Below, piece by piece: positions 1 through 12,409 of a stretch of DNA of 64,000 bases. This stretch comes from Diospyros lotus (lineage: Eukaryota > Streptophyta > Magnoliopsida > Ericales > Ebenaceae), in assembly GCF_014633365.1 (NCBI RefSeq), contig NC_068351.1, positions 20,015,366 through 20,079,365 of the forward strand. The letters are read 5' to 3'. Positions within the stretch are counted from its first letter, which is position 1. Every line of letters starts with the position of its first letter. The translations under genes and the position numbers were made by a program. The notes below the pieces were generated by a model. That model ran no database searches, was not told where the DNA came from, and worked only from the letters and a program-made list of their open reading frames with translations.

Positions 1-2256
1 CTGGAAGCAGTCTGAATGAGAATAATTTTTGAAATAAATTCTGTATAAACCCGAATGGGTGCTTGTACCGAATGGTCGTAACGGACCACCGGAAAGCTGA
101 GGGGACCTTAGGGGTGGTTTGATTTTGTGAGTAAGGCAACCTTGAAGTGTTTTCGGGTGAAATGGGGGGCTCATGCAGGTGCAGGGACGAAATCAACTTT
201 ATCGAGTAAAAGTCGGATATTAATTTTCGAAGAAATTGAGCTTCAGAGTGGCTTGATGATAATTATTCAAGACTTGGAGGGTCCAAGTGCAATTATCAAA
301 AATTTTGAAGTGAAATTGATAAATCCTTAAGTAGAATATGGAGAATTATTGTGGTTAAATTTGTAATTATATATATATGTACAGGCACGAACTTGGGAGG
401 AAGCTTCGTGCCTTCCCTCTGATAGTTTCAACGCAGAGAGAGAGAGAGAGAAAGCTGAGGGAGAGAAAAGAGATCGTGAGAGCTTGTGTTGGGGGTGGCC
501 GATGGCTGGTCGGTTTATCCATCATTGACGACGGGCAGTGAGCAACGGCGACCAAAAGCGGTTGCGTTGAGCAATGACTATGGAAGCGAGTGGCGAGTAG
601 CGGAGGTCACGATGGTGGCTGGTTATGGCATTTAGACGCGCGACGAGCATAGGTGATGGCATCGATGCTGGAGGTGGTGGAGCAGCCGGTTGCAGTGGCC
701 ATGGCAGTAGCGGCAGTTGCAGGCGGTTGTTGCTCGCGCCGATGGCAGCGGCCAGCGATGGCAATGTGGGTAGAGGCTGCGGCGACGGAAGCCAGGGGTG
801 GTCGGTGGCTGTGCGAGTGGAGGAGCGGCCGTGCGCAAGGAAGGAGTAGTGGCCGCGGGAGAGAGAAAGATCAAAGGAAGAAGAAGAAGTGGAGAAGAAA
901 AGAAAAAGAAGGAAAAGAAAATATAAAAAGAAAAGAAAAGAAAATATGAAAAATAGAAGAAAAATGAAGAAAAAATGCTAGAAAATTCAAGAAAAATTAT
1001 GAAAATTAAATTGTGGCTCGAGAAGTGTACCAGGGGCTTGAAATGGGAATTCAAGCGCGTGGTTGTAGCTCAGGAGGCAGCCCCGGGTGGGGCATTTTTT
1101 CTTTTATTTTTCCTCCAAATTAATCGAGGTAAATTAATTTAATTCTTTTCTAGATATTTTCATTATGGGAGATAATGGAGTGTGAGTTGTTAGTCGGTTT
1201 ATGCCCGTAGTTGGGGTCGTTTGGTTGAGTTGTTATTGGGTGGTTTTTCGAAGTGTGGCGAAATCGAACCCCTAGTTTAATTTATGAATTATGGGGTTTT
1301 TGGTATGATTGGTATCTAGCTTTGAGCGAGGAGACGGTGATCTTAGAAGAGTTTGGAGTTCGGGTTGGCGTTCTCGCCGAGGCAGAGATAAGGCTTCGAG
1401 CTAGGTAAGGGATGATCCCAAGTGGTGGGGTTCTTGCTTGCATTTATAAGTGTTTATATATGAGTTGCGTGTAGTGGTCAATATCTGCATGATATGTGTT
1501 CTAGTGTACCTATGGCCATATGGAAGACTAGTGTTGTGGGAAGGGTTGGTTGATGCCTTAACCTATGGAGGTTAGGAGGGCATGGAAGCTACCCATTTTA
1601 CATTGCATCTTTGCATTGCATGCTCTCTCTCGTGCTTCATTTACTTATGTATTGCACCCTTACTGAGTTTTTATGACTCATGAGGTCTTACCTTATGTTG
1701 TAGATAATGCAAGTCCAGATGCAAGCAGGGATGGTGCCGGGAGGCTGTTATGGCGACTAGAGGTGTTGCCTGAGTTGTATGATATGCATTTATCGTGTAT
1801 ATTTATTCTTGTAATTGAATGTAAATGTTGTTGAGCACAGGATGGTATCTAGTTTGTTGTAATCATCATAGTGGGATAGTTGATTGTGAAATTGCTGGAT
1901 GTATATGGCTTTAGTTGGTGGAGCCAAGTTCGGATCGGGTAAAGATTAGCAAGGTATGTTCCAAAAAATCCCCAATACTCAGCGAAATGTGTGTTATGTT
2001 AGCTTTGTGCTTAGGTCACCTTTAGCTTGCTATGATGTGAGTTGAAGAAATGTGAAGCTCACTCGGGTTTCAGATCTCAGTTCGCTGTGATATTTTATCT
2101 GTGTTTGGAACCAATTTCTCAAGTGGAGCGAAGGGAAGGATGAAGTCTAGTCCCCACCTAGGGCATTTCCCGTTGAAACATAGTCCAAACCTTTAGTTGT
2201 GGTTTGTCGGGTGATTATTCACCGATGGCGTCCGATAGTGGGAGCGAGTCGTTATA
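1..2256 (+). repeat. 5' LTR of the LARD-like element, truncated by the window edge
   Basis: This stretch aligns with 8030-10287. It ends in GTTATA where the partner ends GTTACA, so the terminal CA has decayed to TA. It contains a GA-rich microsatellite near 436-455, an AT run near 368-380, and a purine-rich tract at 860-980 that creates spurious Lys/Glu-rich and Ala/Gly-rich frames. No promoter was assigned with confidence. Confidence 0.88.
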
Positions 2257-2258
2257 GT

Positions 2259-2270
2259 TGGTATTAGAGC
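2259..2270 (+). other. Primer-binding site (tRNA-Met type)
   Basis: TGGTATTAGAGC begins two bases after the LTR end. It differs at one position from TGGTATCAGAGC, the primer site complementary to the 3' end of initiator tRNA-Met used by many plant LTR retrotransposons. It fixes the orientation of the element as plus. Confidence 0.85.
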
Positions 2271-5200
2271 ATGGCTAGCTGTATGAGTGGGGAAAGATAG
2301 TGTGTTAGTGGTGTTATGTATGGTTAGTTAAGTGATTGAGGTGAGCAAAATTGCCAGAGTTATGAGTTGGGAATTGTCTGGCATAATTGGGATGTAAGTC
2401 AAAATGTCCTAACTACTAAGTTGGGGTTGGGAACGGTTGTGTGTGATCTCAAGGTTGGATGTGAGATCGATTCGATGACCTTAAAGGTTAGATATGTGGT
2501 CCAAGGACCCTAGGGATTGGGTCGAGGTGATAAGGCCTGCAATGGGTTGAATGCTATGTTTGGATATTCCTGTTCTAGGAATAGGAAAGTATCATGGTTG
2601 AGATGATATACTCGTAAAGCGTATACGGGTCGAGCAATGAAAGAACTGAAAATCCAAGTGTGGGTGTTAGTGCAAAGAAAACCCGAATGTGGGATTTCGG
2701 GAGATATGAAGTGTATAAGGATGGGAATTCCTTGAGATTGAAGTGTTGAAGCTTGGGTGAGGTGAGTTAAGGCTTGTGTGCTTGAGATATAATAAACTAT
2801 AATGGGAGTTAGCTCAAGGCTCAAGGAAAGGAGTCGTCAACTAGTTATGTGACGATGTTTAGGGAGTAAGGTTGCTTGCAGTGGTCTCTAGGGAGTAAGG
2901 TTGCTTGCAATGGGACTTCGAGGTAGAGCCATATGTGAAGTATGCATGTTGGAAGCATCTGGTATGATGCGTTCCTATCGTTGTGTCGATCCCGGAGGGG
3001 ATGTACCTAAGGTACGGGTGGACCCTAGTTGGTTTCATGACGAAACAAGGTCTATCCTATGGAAGGATAGGTGTGTAGCAAATGGACCCTAGCATGCATT
3101 TGAACGAGCTGGAAAATCCTTAGCAAGTTGAGTTGTGATTTAGGGGAATCTAGATCGGGAATGTCAGAGTTGGGCATGTGTTGGCATACATGCGAGAGCC
3201 ATTGGATTAGAAGTCCATGTTGTGTAGGGCCAAGGGACCATTCATGTGATTGATGGATGAAGGGTCAATAAAACTCTCATAGTGACGCTTGGGGTCTGGT
3301 GGGATGCCTAAGGTCGGGAGATGAAAGGTGAATAGACCCTCATTGTGATGCTTGAGGTTAGGGATGACGCTTAAGGTCACGAGATCCTTGTTAGGGTAAC
3401 GTGGAGGCCACCCAATGAAGGGTGGGAACAAGTTGTTGGTCTAAGTGTAGTGATGGGAGAGCTGTGGCAACAAGACCTCCATGGGCTATGCACGCATAGG
3501 AAATGCCAACTTTGAATGCTAAGGGTGCTGGGGCGGGTCGAGCGATGTAGAGGCCCCGGGTTGTAATTCCAATATCTTGGGAGCCAAGCAAGGCATGTTG
3601 GAAAGCTGAGCTAGGCGTAACGATTGAATGCATACGAGGGTATGCAAAGAGAGACAAGAGGTCTCGACTCACTTAGGAGGTGACGGTTTGTGTTCCGGGT
3701 AATAGGTGCCGGAACCTAGGTAGTCAAGCTTTGGGATGAGCTTAATGATAAGAGATTTCTGATGGACTGGATCCATTGTTATGGGAAGTGGGATCTTTTT
3801 GATTTGGTTAAAGGCCGTGAGGTATGATCTTAGGAGGTAAGATCGCAAGGCCTCAAGAGTTGGATTGGTTTGAAATGCTCTTAGGTTATAAGAGATGAAA
3901 AGTTTTGAGGAGTAAGGAGGCTCATGGTGTGAGCTTGAGGTTATCAAGGTAAGGACAACCTAATGAGGTTGCTTTAATTAGATGATGGTGGTGAAACCAT
4001 TGTAGTTTGCGGGGGATTTCAATGTAGCATTAATGCTACGGGTGCAAGGCTCGTAGTGACGGATCTGATGCTATGGATCATGTGGTAGATGACTAGCGGG
4101 TTGGCTTGCTGTTAGGGCGGGTGACCCATTGACCGGAGTAACATAGTGAACTGTAGGTGATGATCAGATGTCGAGGAACTAGAGCAGCACAATAAGAATT
4201 ATGTCGAGTAAGGGTCTAAGTTTAGTAGGACTAGAAATCTTTCGTGACGGTTATTATGACCGAGGAGCTAGGGTAGCTCAATTAGTAATCGCGTCCCGTG
4301 TGTCGTGGTGATTAGTCGCTTAGTGTCGAAGGTGAGCTCAGTTGAGTAGTCGAGAATTGCGATCTGGGTAAGTGCAAGGGGGCCAAGTTGTGCGAAGTGC
4401 ACAAAGGCCCAAGTGGGGGTTAAGTCCTTTGTGGCAATGAAGCAGTGATGAAATGGTTCGCCGCATGTTGAGACCATGTGGTGTCTCGAGATGTTTAAAG
4501 ATAGTGGAACCCAAGGAACGAGGAATGGCTCTAGCATGGAATAATGCTACAGGGATGTCTACCAGTGATGGGTCTAATGCTAGGGACCACTAATGCAGAT
4601 GTAGATGGCAGGTGGCCATGGGGTTAGCTCATGACGAGGGATCGTGGCCCTCTATGGAGAGTAACCAATCTATAGTGGAGACGATTAGACGCTGAAAATC
4701 TGGAGCGAACTGTAGGTTATGTCTGGGCTAAGCCTAAGTTCTAAGTTGAGTGAGGACTTGTGGAATGATGGCAAGTTGTGTAATGATGCTCCTTGTTAAA
4801 GGATCTTAGCACATTGTGCCTGGAGCTGATCGTGTTTAATCTGGTAAATTGGGATGGTGGACCCAACGTGACCCTATGCGAGGTGGGAATATAGGGTTGA
4901 TTGGAGGAGTTGGCAAGTGACCCCAGAGCTCATGTGAAGTAAGTGTCATGGAGGGAAAGACTTACAAGATGAAAACCAACCATGAGATGAGAATATTGAA
5001 ACGTGAGAGGGTTTTAGGTATATAGATCTCTAAACATGTGGCTAAGGCATGGTTGCGGAATCTGTGAAGGGTCACAGTTGCATAATCGAGTGTTAATCTT
5101 GAATGTGTCGATGTGAAAATGAGGAGCCATCCTCATGTAACACTGGATGGGTTCCCAGTTGTTACACAGGATCGATTGCCAGGTGAAAGCACTTATAATG

Positions 5201-5394
5201 GCAATGTTAGGAATGTGAGGCTCAAGGACTGTGAACGTAAGGCCTTGTTGATTGCTGTGTATGCCACTAATATGAGGGTTCAGTGAGATTTGGTGGTTAG
5301 ATCAGTTGGTTTGAGAAAGAGATCCAAATTCTAGAAGGTGGTTAGTCGAAGTAGGGATAAGCTTGATTGAGTGTTGCTCCTTAGCGAGTAGTCG

Positions 5395-5490
5395 AACTGG
5401 CGGAGGGTCGAGTTACCAAGCTGGTGAAAGGCCGAGTTACCGAGTTAGGGGAGGGCTGAGTTGCTGAGCTGGTGGGAGGTTGAGCTGCAT
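5395..5490 (+). repeat. Imperfect tandem repeat, about 25 bp x 4
   Basis: Units of the form GGTCGAGTTACCAAGCTGGT recur with changes (GGCCGAGTTACCGAGTTAGG, GGCTGAGTTGCTGAGCTGGT, GGTTGAGCTGCATAGC). The antisense Ser/Thr/Pro-rich frame over this stretch is a product of the repeat, not a gene. Confidence 0.6.
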
Positions 5491-7825
5491 AGCTAATAGT
5501 CAAGTTGTTAAGCTTGAGAGGGTTTCTGTAGCTAGAGTAATGCCTAGAGGAATGTTGTGTTGGCTGCAAGCCCAGTAATTCAATAAAATCTAATGGAGTG
5601 GATTAGAGGGATGTCGAGGGTGAATTTGAGATTTCACCGATGGGTAGTGAGAACCCAAGTGAGTAATTCATGAGAATGAGATTGGTTTCCGTGAATAGGG
5701 CAGGTGATAATTAGATCACCCGATAGCTGTGAGTGATACAGCTAGGGGGATGACCTGGTGTGTCGACAATTGATGAGATTTAACCTTATGGTTAGGGTTA
5801 ATGGGTGTACAAGAAAGCAGCTAGTGGAGTAAATTGGTGACCGGCTGAGGGTGGTCGGTAGTGACTAAAGGCGCCGACTGGTGACCGCAGCAATGGTGAG
5901 CAACAGTTGGCCATGGTCTTGCGACGTCGTGAGAGTGGTCAGTCAATGGTGATGGTGGCTCTAAAGCCACAGTGGCAGTTAGATGCTGCGACAAGCGATG
6001 GTGGGAGGTTGTCTTAGGCGACGATGGTTGCATTAGATCCAATGTGGTTGCTAACCAAATGGTGTGAGCTCGTTGGAGGTGAAAAGTGCAAGAGAAATCC
6101 GGGAGAAGCCAAAGTTTCTTGGGGATTAGTAAGCTATTCAAGGAATGGAAAAGTAATGAGGGAAACGGCTAATCCAAGATTGAGGTCGTGGTGGTTGAGA
6201 CGATCTATGAGATTTAAGATGCTACGACTTTGGGAAGAGGCTCGTTGTGGTCATGGTGATGACATTGTCGAGGAGGTTAAAGAGAACCATTGGGCATGGT
6301 AGACTTGCAAAGTCAGGTGTTAGATGCAAATTGAGAAGGAAGCTGTTGTGGGATGGCCATGTAGTCTCGTGCCCTATGAGGGTGAGGCTGTGTCGAGGAA
6401 TTATGGAGTTCGAAAATGTTCCAATGGAATTGAAAATAGGCTAGTAAACTTGGCTAGAAAATCGTTACATGGGTGGTGGTGTAACCATGATGACTTAAGG
6501 TAGTGGAGGTGAGACTCGAAGGTTCGAAGTCATACTACAGGTGCGATGCAATCAGTGGCGGACCTGGGCTATGCTGCTTGAGACTAGTGTTGGGCCCCGA
6601 TGTGCTTGTATGGAAGTAACACGGTCGTGAGGACTGGGTGTTAGCTCACCTAATGCTCAGGGCAACATAGTAATTATGCAGGTGGGCAGGGGTCGAAGAT
6701 CTGTGGCATGCACGGTAAGGATGACGAGGGTTGGGGTTAAACATTTCACAACCATAAAGCAAATGGTAGGATCCCTTACTCGTTGTAGGGTTTAACAGTT
6801 GGAGTAAGGCCTAGCATGTGGCATGATTGTGGAAAATTGAGGTATGGATGCAGAACATTCAAGAGGGTTGCCCAATAAGAGTTTCCAGGTGTGGGTAAGT
6901 GACCCCAGTTGGTGAGTGGTATTGGCCAATAAGAAAAGCCTCAATATTTTTGTTGAATGTGAAAAGAATGCCTAGTTGGGAGAGTGTTATGACGCGTGCA
7001 TTGTTAAGCTTGAGATGTGGACTTGGGTAGTGCACGTTATTGGCTAAAGCATGAAGTACCCACTATGATGTATGGGTATGTGGGTTATGCTCAAGTCATG
7101 GCAATAAGTGAAGGTTGGCTGATCAAGGTAGTAGACCGTATGAGGAATAGTTTAGTGCGGCTAGAAGAGCTAGATAATTGCTTCCCATATGGTGCGAGTA
7201 TAGTTATAGTCTATCGATAATGAGATGTTACTATAGGGATCGACTCAAGTTATGGATGTATGTGGTTGATGACGAAATGCCATGGATACATGGGTGTCAA
7301 CACGCCAGATGGGCATTAGAAGTGACATTGCTATGATTGATCAGTGTTAAGATGTTACTGTGGTTAATCAATGTAAAATCGTAGCTATGTGTGATTGGCA
7401 AAAGAAACGTTGTCATGTGTGATCGGCGTAAAATCGTTGTTGACTGATTTATGATGCAATGTTGTTGAGTGTGCTTGGCATGATCGTGTTTGGTTTGGGT
7501 TGTTGTGGAAAATGGGAAGCGGATGACAAAATGATACTGTGAGACAATTGAAATCCATTCAGAGATGGACATCGTTTGCAGTAGGCAAGACCAACGACTA
7601 GTAATGTGACTTGGCGAGAGGCCAAAGCAGTATCAATGATGAATATCCTTAGGAGTGGGAGGATTAGTAACCTAAATGAAACCTCGAGGTGGGGATAGCT
7701 TGAGGAATGGTGAGCAATGGTTAAGCTTTGAGATTCTCGAATTCGAGAGTTCAGTGAATTGCTCGAGAATGTGGTTTTCTTGGGTAAAAGAGTAGGGCAA
7801 AGTGAATTTTAAGGATGAAATTCTT

Positions 7826-7839
7826 TAAGAGAAGTGGAA
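7826..7839 (+). other. Polypurine tract of LARD-like element
   Basis: AAGAGAAGTGGAA directly precedes the TGTAATACCCC start of the 3' LTR. This is where plus-strand DNA synthesis is primed in LTR retrotransposons. Confidence 0.7.
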
Positions 7840-10287
7840 TGTAATACCCCATATTACATGGTATTGGAAAATAAATAATTTTCAGTGATTTGAAAGAACC
7901 TCAGGTGGTCTGGGAAGCCCGAAAGGCAGTTTCAGGAAATTAATTAATAAAATTTACTTAATTGACGTTAAGGAATGCCTCGGGACTTGGATGTCCAGGG
8001 AAGAGGGTATGAGATTGGTAAGGGTCCTGGGGCGAAGTAGTCCGATTGGGAATAATTTTCGAAATAAATTTTGTATAAGCCCTAATGGGTGCCAGTACCG
8101 AATTGTCGTAAGGGATCTTCGGGAAGTTAAGGAAACCCTAGGGGTGGTCCGGTTTTACGAGTAAGACAACTCTGAAGTGTTTTCGAGTGAAATGGGGGTC
8201 TCATGCAGGCGCATGGACGAAATCAACTTTATCGAGTAAAAGTCGGATATTAATTTTCGAAGAAATTAAGATTGAGAGTGGCTTGATGATAATTATTGAA
8301 GGCTTGGAGGGTCCAAGTGCAATTATAAAAAATTTCTAAGTGTAATTGATAAATCCTTAAGTGGAATATAGAGAATTATTGTGGTTAAATGTGTAATTAT
8401 ATATATATATATATATGTACAGGCGTGAACTTGGGAGGAAGCTTCGTGCCTTCCCTCTGATAGTCTCAACACAGAGAAAGAGAGAGAGAGAGCTGAGGAA
8501 GAGAAGAGAGATTGTGAGAGCTTGTGTTGGGGGTGGTTAATGGCTAGTCGGTTTCGCCATCATCGATGGCGGGTAGCAAGCAACAGCGGCCAAAAGTGGC
8601 TGTGTTGAGCAGTGACTAGGGAAGCGAGCGGCGAGTAGCAGGAGGTCATGATGGTGGCTGGTTATGGCGTTTAGAGGCGCGACGAGCATATGCAGTGGCA
8701 TTGACGGCTGAAGGTGGTGGAGCAGCCAGTTGTAGCGGCCATGGCAGTCGCAGCAATTGCAGCGCGTAGGAAGGGTTGAGCTATGGTGGTTGCTCGCGCT
8801 GATGGCGGTGGCCGGCGATGGCAACGCGGGTAGAGGCTACAGCGGTAAAAGCCAGGAGTGGCCGGTGGTTGTGTGAATGGAGGAGCGGCTATGCGCGAGG
8901 ATGAAGCAGTGGCCGTGCGGGAGAGAAAGATCAGAGGAAGAAGAAGAAGTGGAAAAGAAAAGAAAAAGAAGAAAAAGAAAAGAAAATATGAAAAATAGAA
9001 GAAAAATGAAGAAAAAATGCTAGAAAATTCTAGAAATTAAATTGGGGCTCGAGGAGTGTGCCAGAGGCTTAAAATGGGAATTCAGGTGCGTGGTTGCAGC
9101 TCAAGAGGCAGCGTCGGGTGGGGCATTTTCTTTTTATTTTTCATCCAAATTTAATCGAGGTAAATTAATTTAATTATTTTCTAGATATTTTCATTATGGG
9201 AGATAATGGAGCGTGAGTTGTTGGTTGGTTTATGCCCGTAGTTGGGGTTGTTTGGTTGAGTTATTGTTGGGTGGTAATTCGGAGTGTGGCGAAATTGAAC
9301 CCCTTGTTTAATTTCTGAATTATGGGGTTTTTGGTATGATTGGTATCTAGGTTTGACCGAGGAGACGGTGATCCTAAAAGAGTTCGGAGTTCGGGCTAGC
9401 GTTCTCGCCGAGGCAGAGATGAGACTTCAAGCCAGGTAAGGGATGATCCCAAATGGTGGGGGTCTTGCTTGCATTTTTAAGTATTTATTTATGAATTGCG
9501 TGTAGTGGTCAACATCTTCATGATATGTGTTCTAGTGTACCTATGGCCATATGGAAGACTGGTGTTGTGGGAAAGGTTGGTTGATGCCTTAACTTATGGA
9601 AGTTAGGAGGGCATGGAAGCTACCCATTTTACATTGCATCTTTGCATTACATGCTCTCTCTCATGCTTCATTTACTTCTGCATTGCACCCTTACTGAGTC
9701 TTTTTGACTCATGAGGTCTTACCCCATGTTGTAGATAATGCAAGTCCAGATGCAAGCAGGGATGGTGCCGGGAGGCTGTTGTGGCGACTAGAGGTGTTGC
9801 CCGAGTTGTATGTTATGCATTTATCATGTATATTTATTCTTGTAATTGAATGTGAATGTTGTTGAGCACTGGATGGTATCTAGTTTGTTGTAATCATCAT
9901 AGTGGGATAGTTGATTGTGAAATTACTGGATGTATATGGCTTTAGTTGGTGCAGCCAAGTTCAGATCAAGTAAAGATCAGCAAGGTATGTTCCCATAAAT
10001 CCCTAATACTCATAGAAATGTGTGTTATGCTAGTTTTGTGCTTAGGTCACCTTTAGCTTGCTATGAGGCGAGCTGAAGAAATGTGAGGCTCATTTAGGTT
10101 TCAGATCTCAGTTCGCTGTGTTATCTTGTCTGTGTTTGGAACCGATTCCTCAAGTGGAGCGAAGGGAAGGATGAAGCCTAGTCCCCACTCAGGGCGTTTC
10201 CTGTTGAAACATAGTTCAAACCTTCAGTTGTGGTTTGTCGGGTGATTATTCACCGGTGGCGCCCGATAGTGGGAGTGGGTCGTTACA
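7840..10287 (+). repeat. 3' LTR of the LARD-like element (2448 bp)
   Basis: Starts TGTAATACCCC and ends GTTACA, the canonical TG...CA. It is the complete partner of the left LTR. The first five bases after it (tagat) would be the right TSD; the left TSD lies outside the window. Within it are AT and GA microsatellites (8399-8416, 8474-8492) and a purine-rich tract near 8930-9020, at the same relative places as in the left LTR. Confidence 0.88.
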
Positions 10288-10518
10288 TAGATGAAGGGCT
10301 GAGATCCAATCGTGCAAGTACGATGATTATTCCAACAGAAATGGTAAACAGGCAGGGAATTTAATCAGGCGAGAAAGGCAATTGAGCGCCATCAGGGAGC
10401 AGCTGATGGTTGCTGTGTGTTGCCATCCAGTAGGCGGCACTTGGCAACCTGCGGTTGCCACATGTGGCCCTCAATTCTTCTAATTCCAACGACGTTGTTT
10501 GGTTCTTCACAACCATCA
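10288..10518 (-). repeat. 3' LTR remnant of the copia element
   Basis: 10299-10518 aligns with 16809-17032, ending in the same ACAACCATCA. The first bases (AGATGAAGG) match the partner near 16727. The partner then has about 78 extra bases, so this copy has an internal deletion. The rest of this LTR is predicted to lie to the left of the window, beyond the LARD-like element. Confidence 0.85.
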
Positions 10519-10533
10519 ATCTCCACCTTGAAG
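10519..10533 (-). other. Polypurine tract of the copia element
   Basis: Read on the minus strand, CTTCAAGGTGGAGAT abuts the TGATGG start of the LTR. AAGGTGGAGAT next to the 3' LTR is the usual form of the plus-strand primer in plant copia elements. Confidence 0.8.
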
Positions 10534-10612
10534 CAACAAACTATAGGTGAATCCAGATCCTCTCAAGTGTAGCCTGCTACAATTCTCATCTTCATAGCTC
10601 TGGTTGATGTGA

Positions 10613-12322
10613 TCAACCAATACCCACATGCAACAGGTTGAAGCAACGCTTGAACTTTGTTGTAGTTAGCACCTTTGTGCCCATGTTTTTTGGGTTGTTT
10701 TCTGTAGGCACTTTTAGTATAATAACAATGCCATTAGCCACCAAATCTTTAATATAATTATACCTGACATCCACGTGCTTTGTGCATTCATGGTAGACTA
10801 TATTCTTGGTCAAATGAATCGCACTTCGACTATCTGAATACACCACCACCTTGCTCTGAAGCAAGTGGATTTCCTAAAGAATACCTTGAATCCAAATAGC
10901 CTCTTTGACAACATCAGTCACTGCTACATACTCAGCCTCAGTGGAAGATAGTGCAACCAGAGGCTGCAGCTGTGATTTCCATCTGATGCAGTTTCCACCC
11001 AAGGTGAAAAACAGAGCAACAGTGGACTTCCAAGTGTCTCTTTCACCTCCAAAGTTAGAATCTACATACCCAACAAGATCAAGTGTGTTAAATATTTTCT
11101 TGTAGCTTAGACCAACATTTATAGAGCCATGAATGTATCTTAATAAATATTTTAGAGCATCCCAATGTGGTTTACCAGGATTTGACAAGAATCTACTAAG
11201 GGAAGAAATAACAGAAGATAGATCAAGTCTGGTACTAATCATGACATACATAATGGTTCCAATTACATTAGCATATGGAACATTTTCCATTTTAATAAGA
11301 TCTGAGTTGGATGATGGGCTTTTAGATTTGGTTAGGATAAAATGTCCAGCTAATGGAACACTCACTGGCTTGCAATTATGCATGCTGAATTTTCTCACAA
11401 CTTTCATTAAATAGTCATTTTGATGAACCTTTAAGCTGAATTTACCTCTATCCCTCTCTATTGTCATTCCTAAAATTTTCTTAACTGGCCCTAAGTCTTT
11501 CATATCAAAATTTGTGTTAAGCATTTGTTTTAATTCATTTATCTTAGACTTAGACTTGCTAATTAATAAGATATCATCCACATATAACAATAGGTAAACA
11601 AGGACATTAGAGAGAATAAAATAGAAACAGTTATCATATTGACTCCTAATAAACCCAATCCCTAGGACAAAATTATCAAACTTTTTATACTATTGTCTTG
11701 GGGATTATTTTAAGCCATACAGAGACTTTTTCAGTAAACAGACATATTCAGGCTTATCTGAGTCAATATATCCAGAAGGTTGAACCATGTAAATTTTCTC
11801 CTCTAAGTCTCCATGCAAGAATGTTGTTTTGACATCTAACTATTTTAATTCAAGATCAAATTGAACAACAACTGCTAGCATCATGCGAGCGGTTTTGAAT
11901 TTAACTACAGGGGAGAAAATTTCAGTGTAATCTATGCCCTCCCTCTGAGTAAACCCATTTGCCACTAATCTTGGTTTATACCTAATTGGGTCAGTAGGAG
12001 ACATTCTTTCTTTTAATTTGAACAACCATTTACACTGGATCAGTTTATGTTTATGTGGTTGAGGGACCAATTCCCAGGTACCAATAACTTTAAGAGATGA
12101 TATTTTCTCATCCATGGCCTGTTGCCACATTACACACTCCTTGAAGCTGACAGCCTCCTCATAAGTGGATGGCTCACTACTCCTTAATCCTAACACAGCT
12201 ACTAGTGCACAATACACTAGGTTTGAATAGACATACCTTGTAAGGGGTCTAGAAACCCTCCCGCTCCTATCACGGGTTAGCTGATAGTCACTAAGATCTT
12301 GGGGTGAGCTATGATGCTCCAC
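10613..12322 (-). pseudogene. Copia reverse transcriptase-RNase H, broken
   Basis: Copies element RNA into DNA and removes the RNA strand inside the virus-like particle. The block at 12322-11840 carries the conserved N-terminal RT region (AMDEKISSLKVIGTWELVP, ...KWLFKLK..., LVANGFTQREGIDYTEIFSPV). The block at 11590-10874 opens with the catalytic YVDDILL box and runs through LGPVKKILGM into RNase H (ALSSTEAEYVAVTD). The last part, 10864-10613, holds VYSDSRSAIHLTKN and KHVDVRYNYI. Between 11590 and 11840 the reading frame can be followed but contains at least three stop codons (near 11838, 11708 and 11693). The active-site box is intact but the gene is not translatable as a unit. Confidence 0.9.
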
Positions 12323-12409
12323 CTCAGTCCCAGGTTCATCTTTTTATTCCTCTTGATAGTCATCATGATTAGAGGTTTGGTTAGGGACTGGAACACCTCC
12401 TAGGTTAGG

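Larger units (their letters stand above)
2257..7839 (+). other. Internal region of LARD-like element, no coding capacity recognised
   Basis: These 5.6 kb lie between primer site and polypurine tract. The plus strand is rich in G and T. The open frames are short, mostly on the antisense strand, and show no zinc knuckle, protease, reverse transcriptase or integrase motifs. There are scattered imperfect tandem repeats, for example a doubled AGGGAGTAAGGTTGCTTGCA at 2860-2910 and degenerate units at 7320-7450. The lack of coding with retained terminal signals is typical of large retrotransposon derivatives. Extreme decay of a formerly coding element remains possible. Confidence 0.7.
1..10287 (+). 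mobile_element. Non-autonomous gypsy-derived LTR element (LARD-like), left end off window
   Basis: Positions 1-2256 repeat at about 8030-10287 in the same orientation, so they are the two LTRs of one element. A tRNA-Met-type primer site (TGGTATTAGAGC) follows the left LTR and a purine tract precedes the right one. The context before the right LTR (AAGGATGAAATTC, purine tract, then TGTAATACCCC) matches that of gypsy B in this window, so descent from a Ty3/gypsy chromovirus is inferred. No gag or pol was recognised in the internal 5.6 kb, so the element would depend on proteins made elsewhere. About 190 bp of the left LTR are missing. The element is inserted in the 3' LTR of the copia element to its right. 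By-eye LTR identity is roughly 80-90%, so the insertion is not recent. Confidence 0.85.

Noticed and set aside
625..1054. Several Gly/Ala-rich and Phe/Ser-rich open frames on both strands
   Set aside because: They arise from GC-rich and purine-rich stretches inside an LTR and have no conserved domain.
10905..11414. Plus-strand ORFs of 66 and 93 codons
   Set aside because: They are antisense to the copia RT-RNase H.
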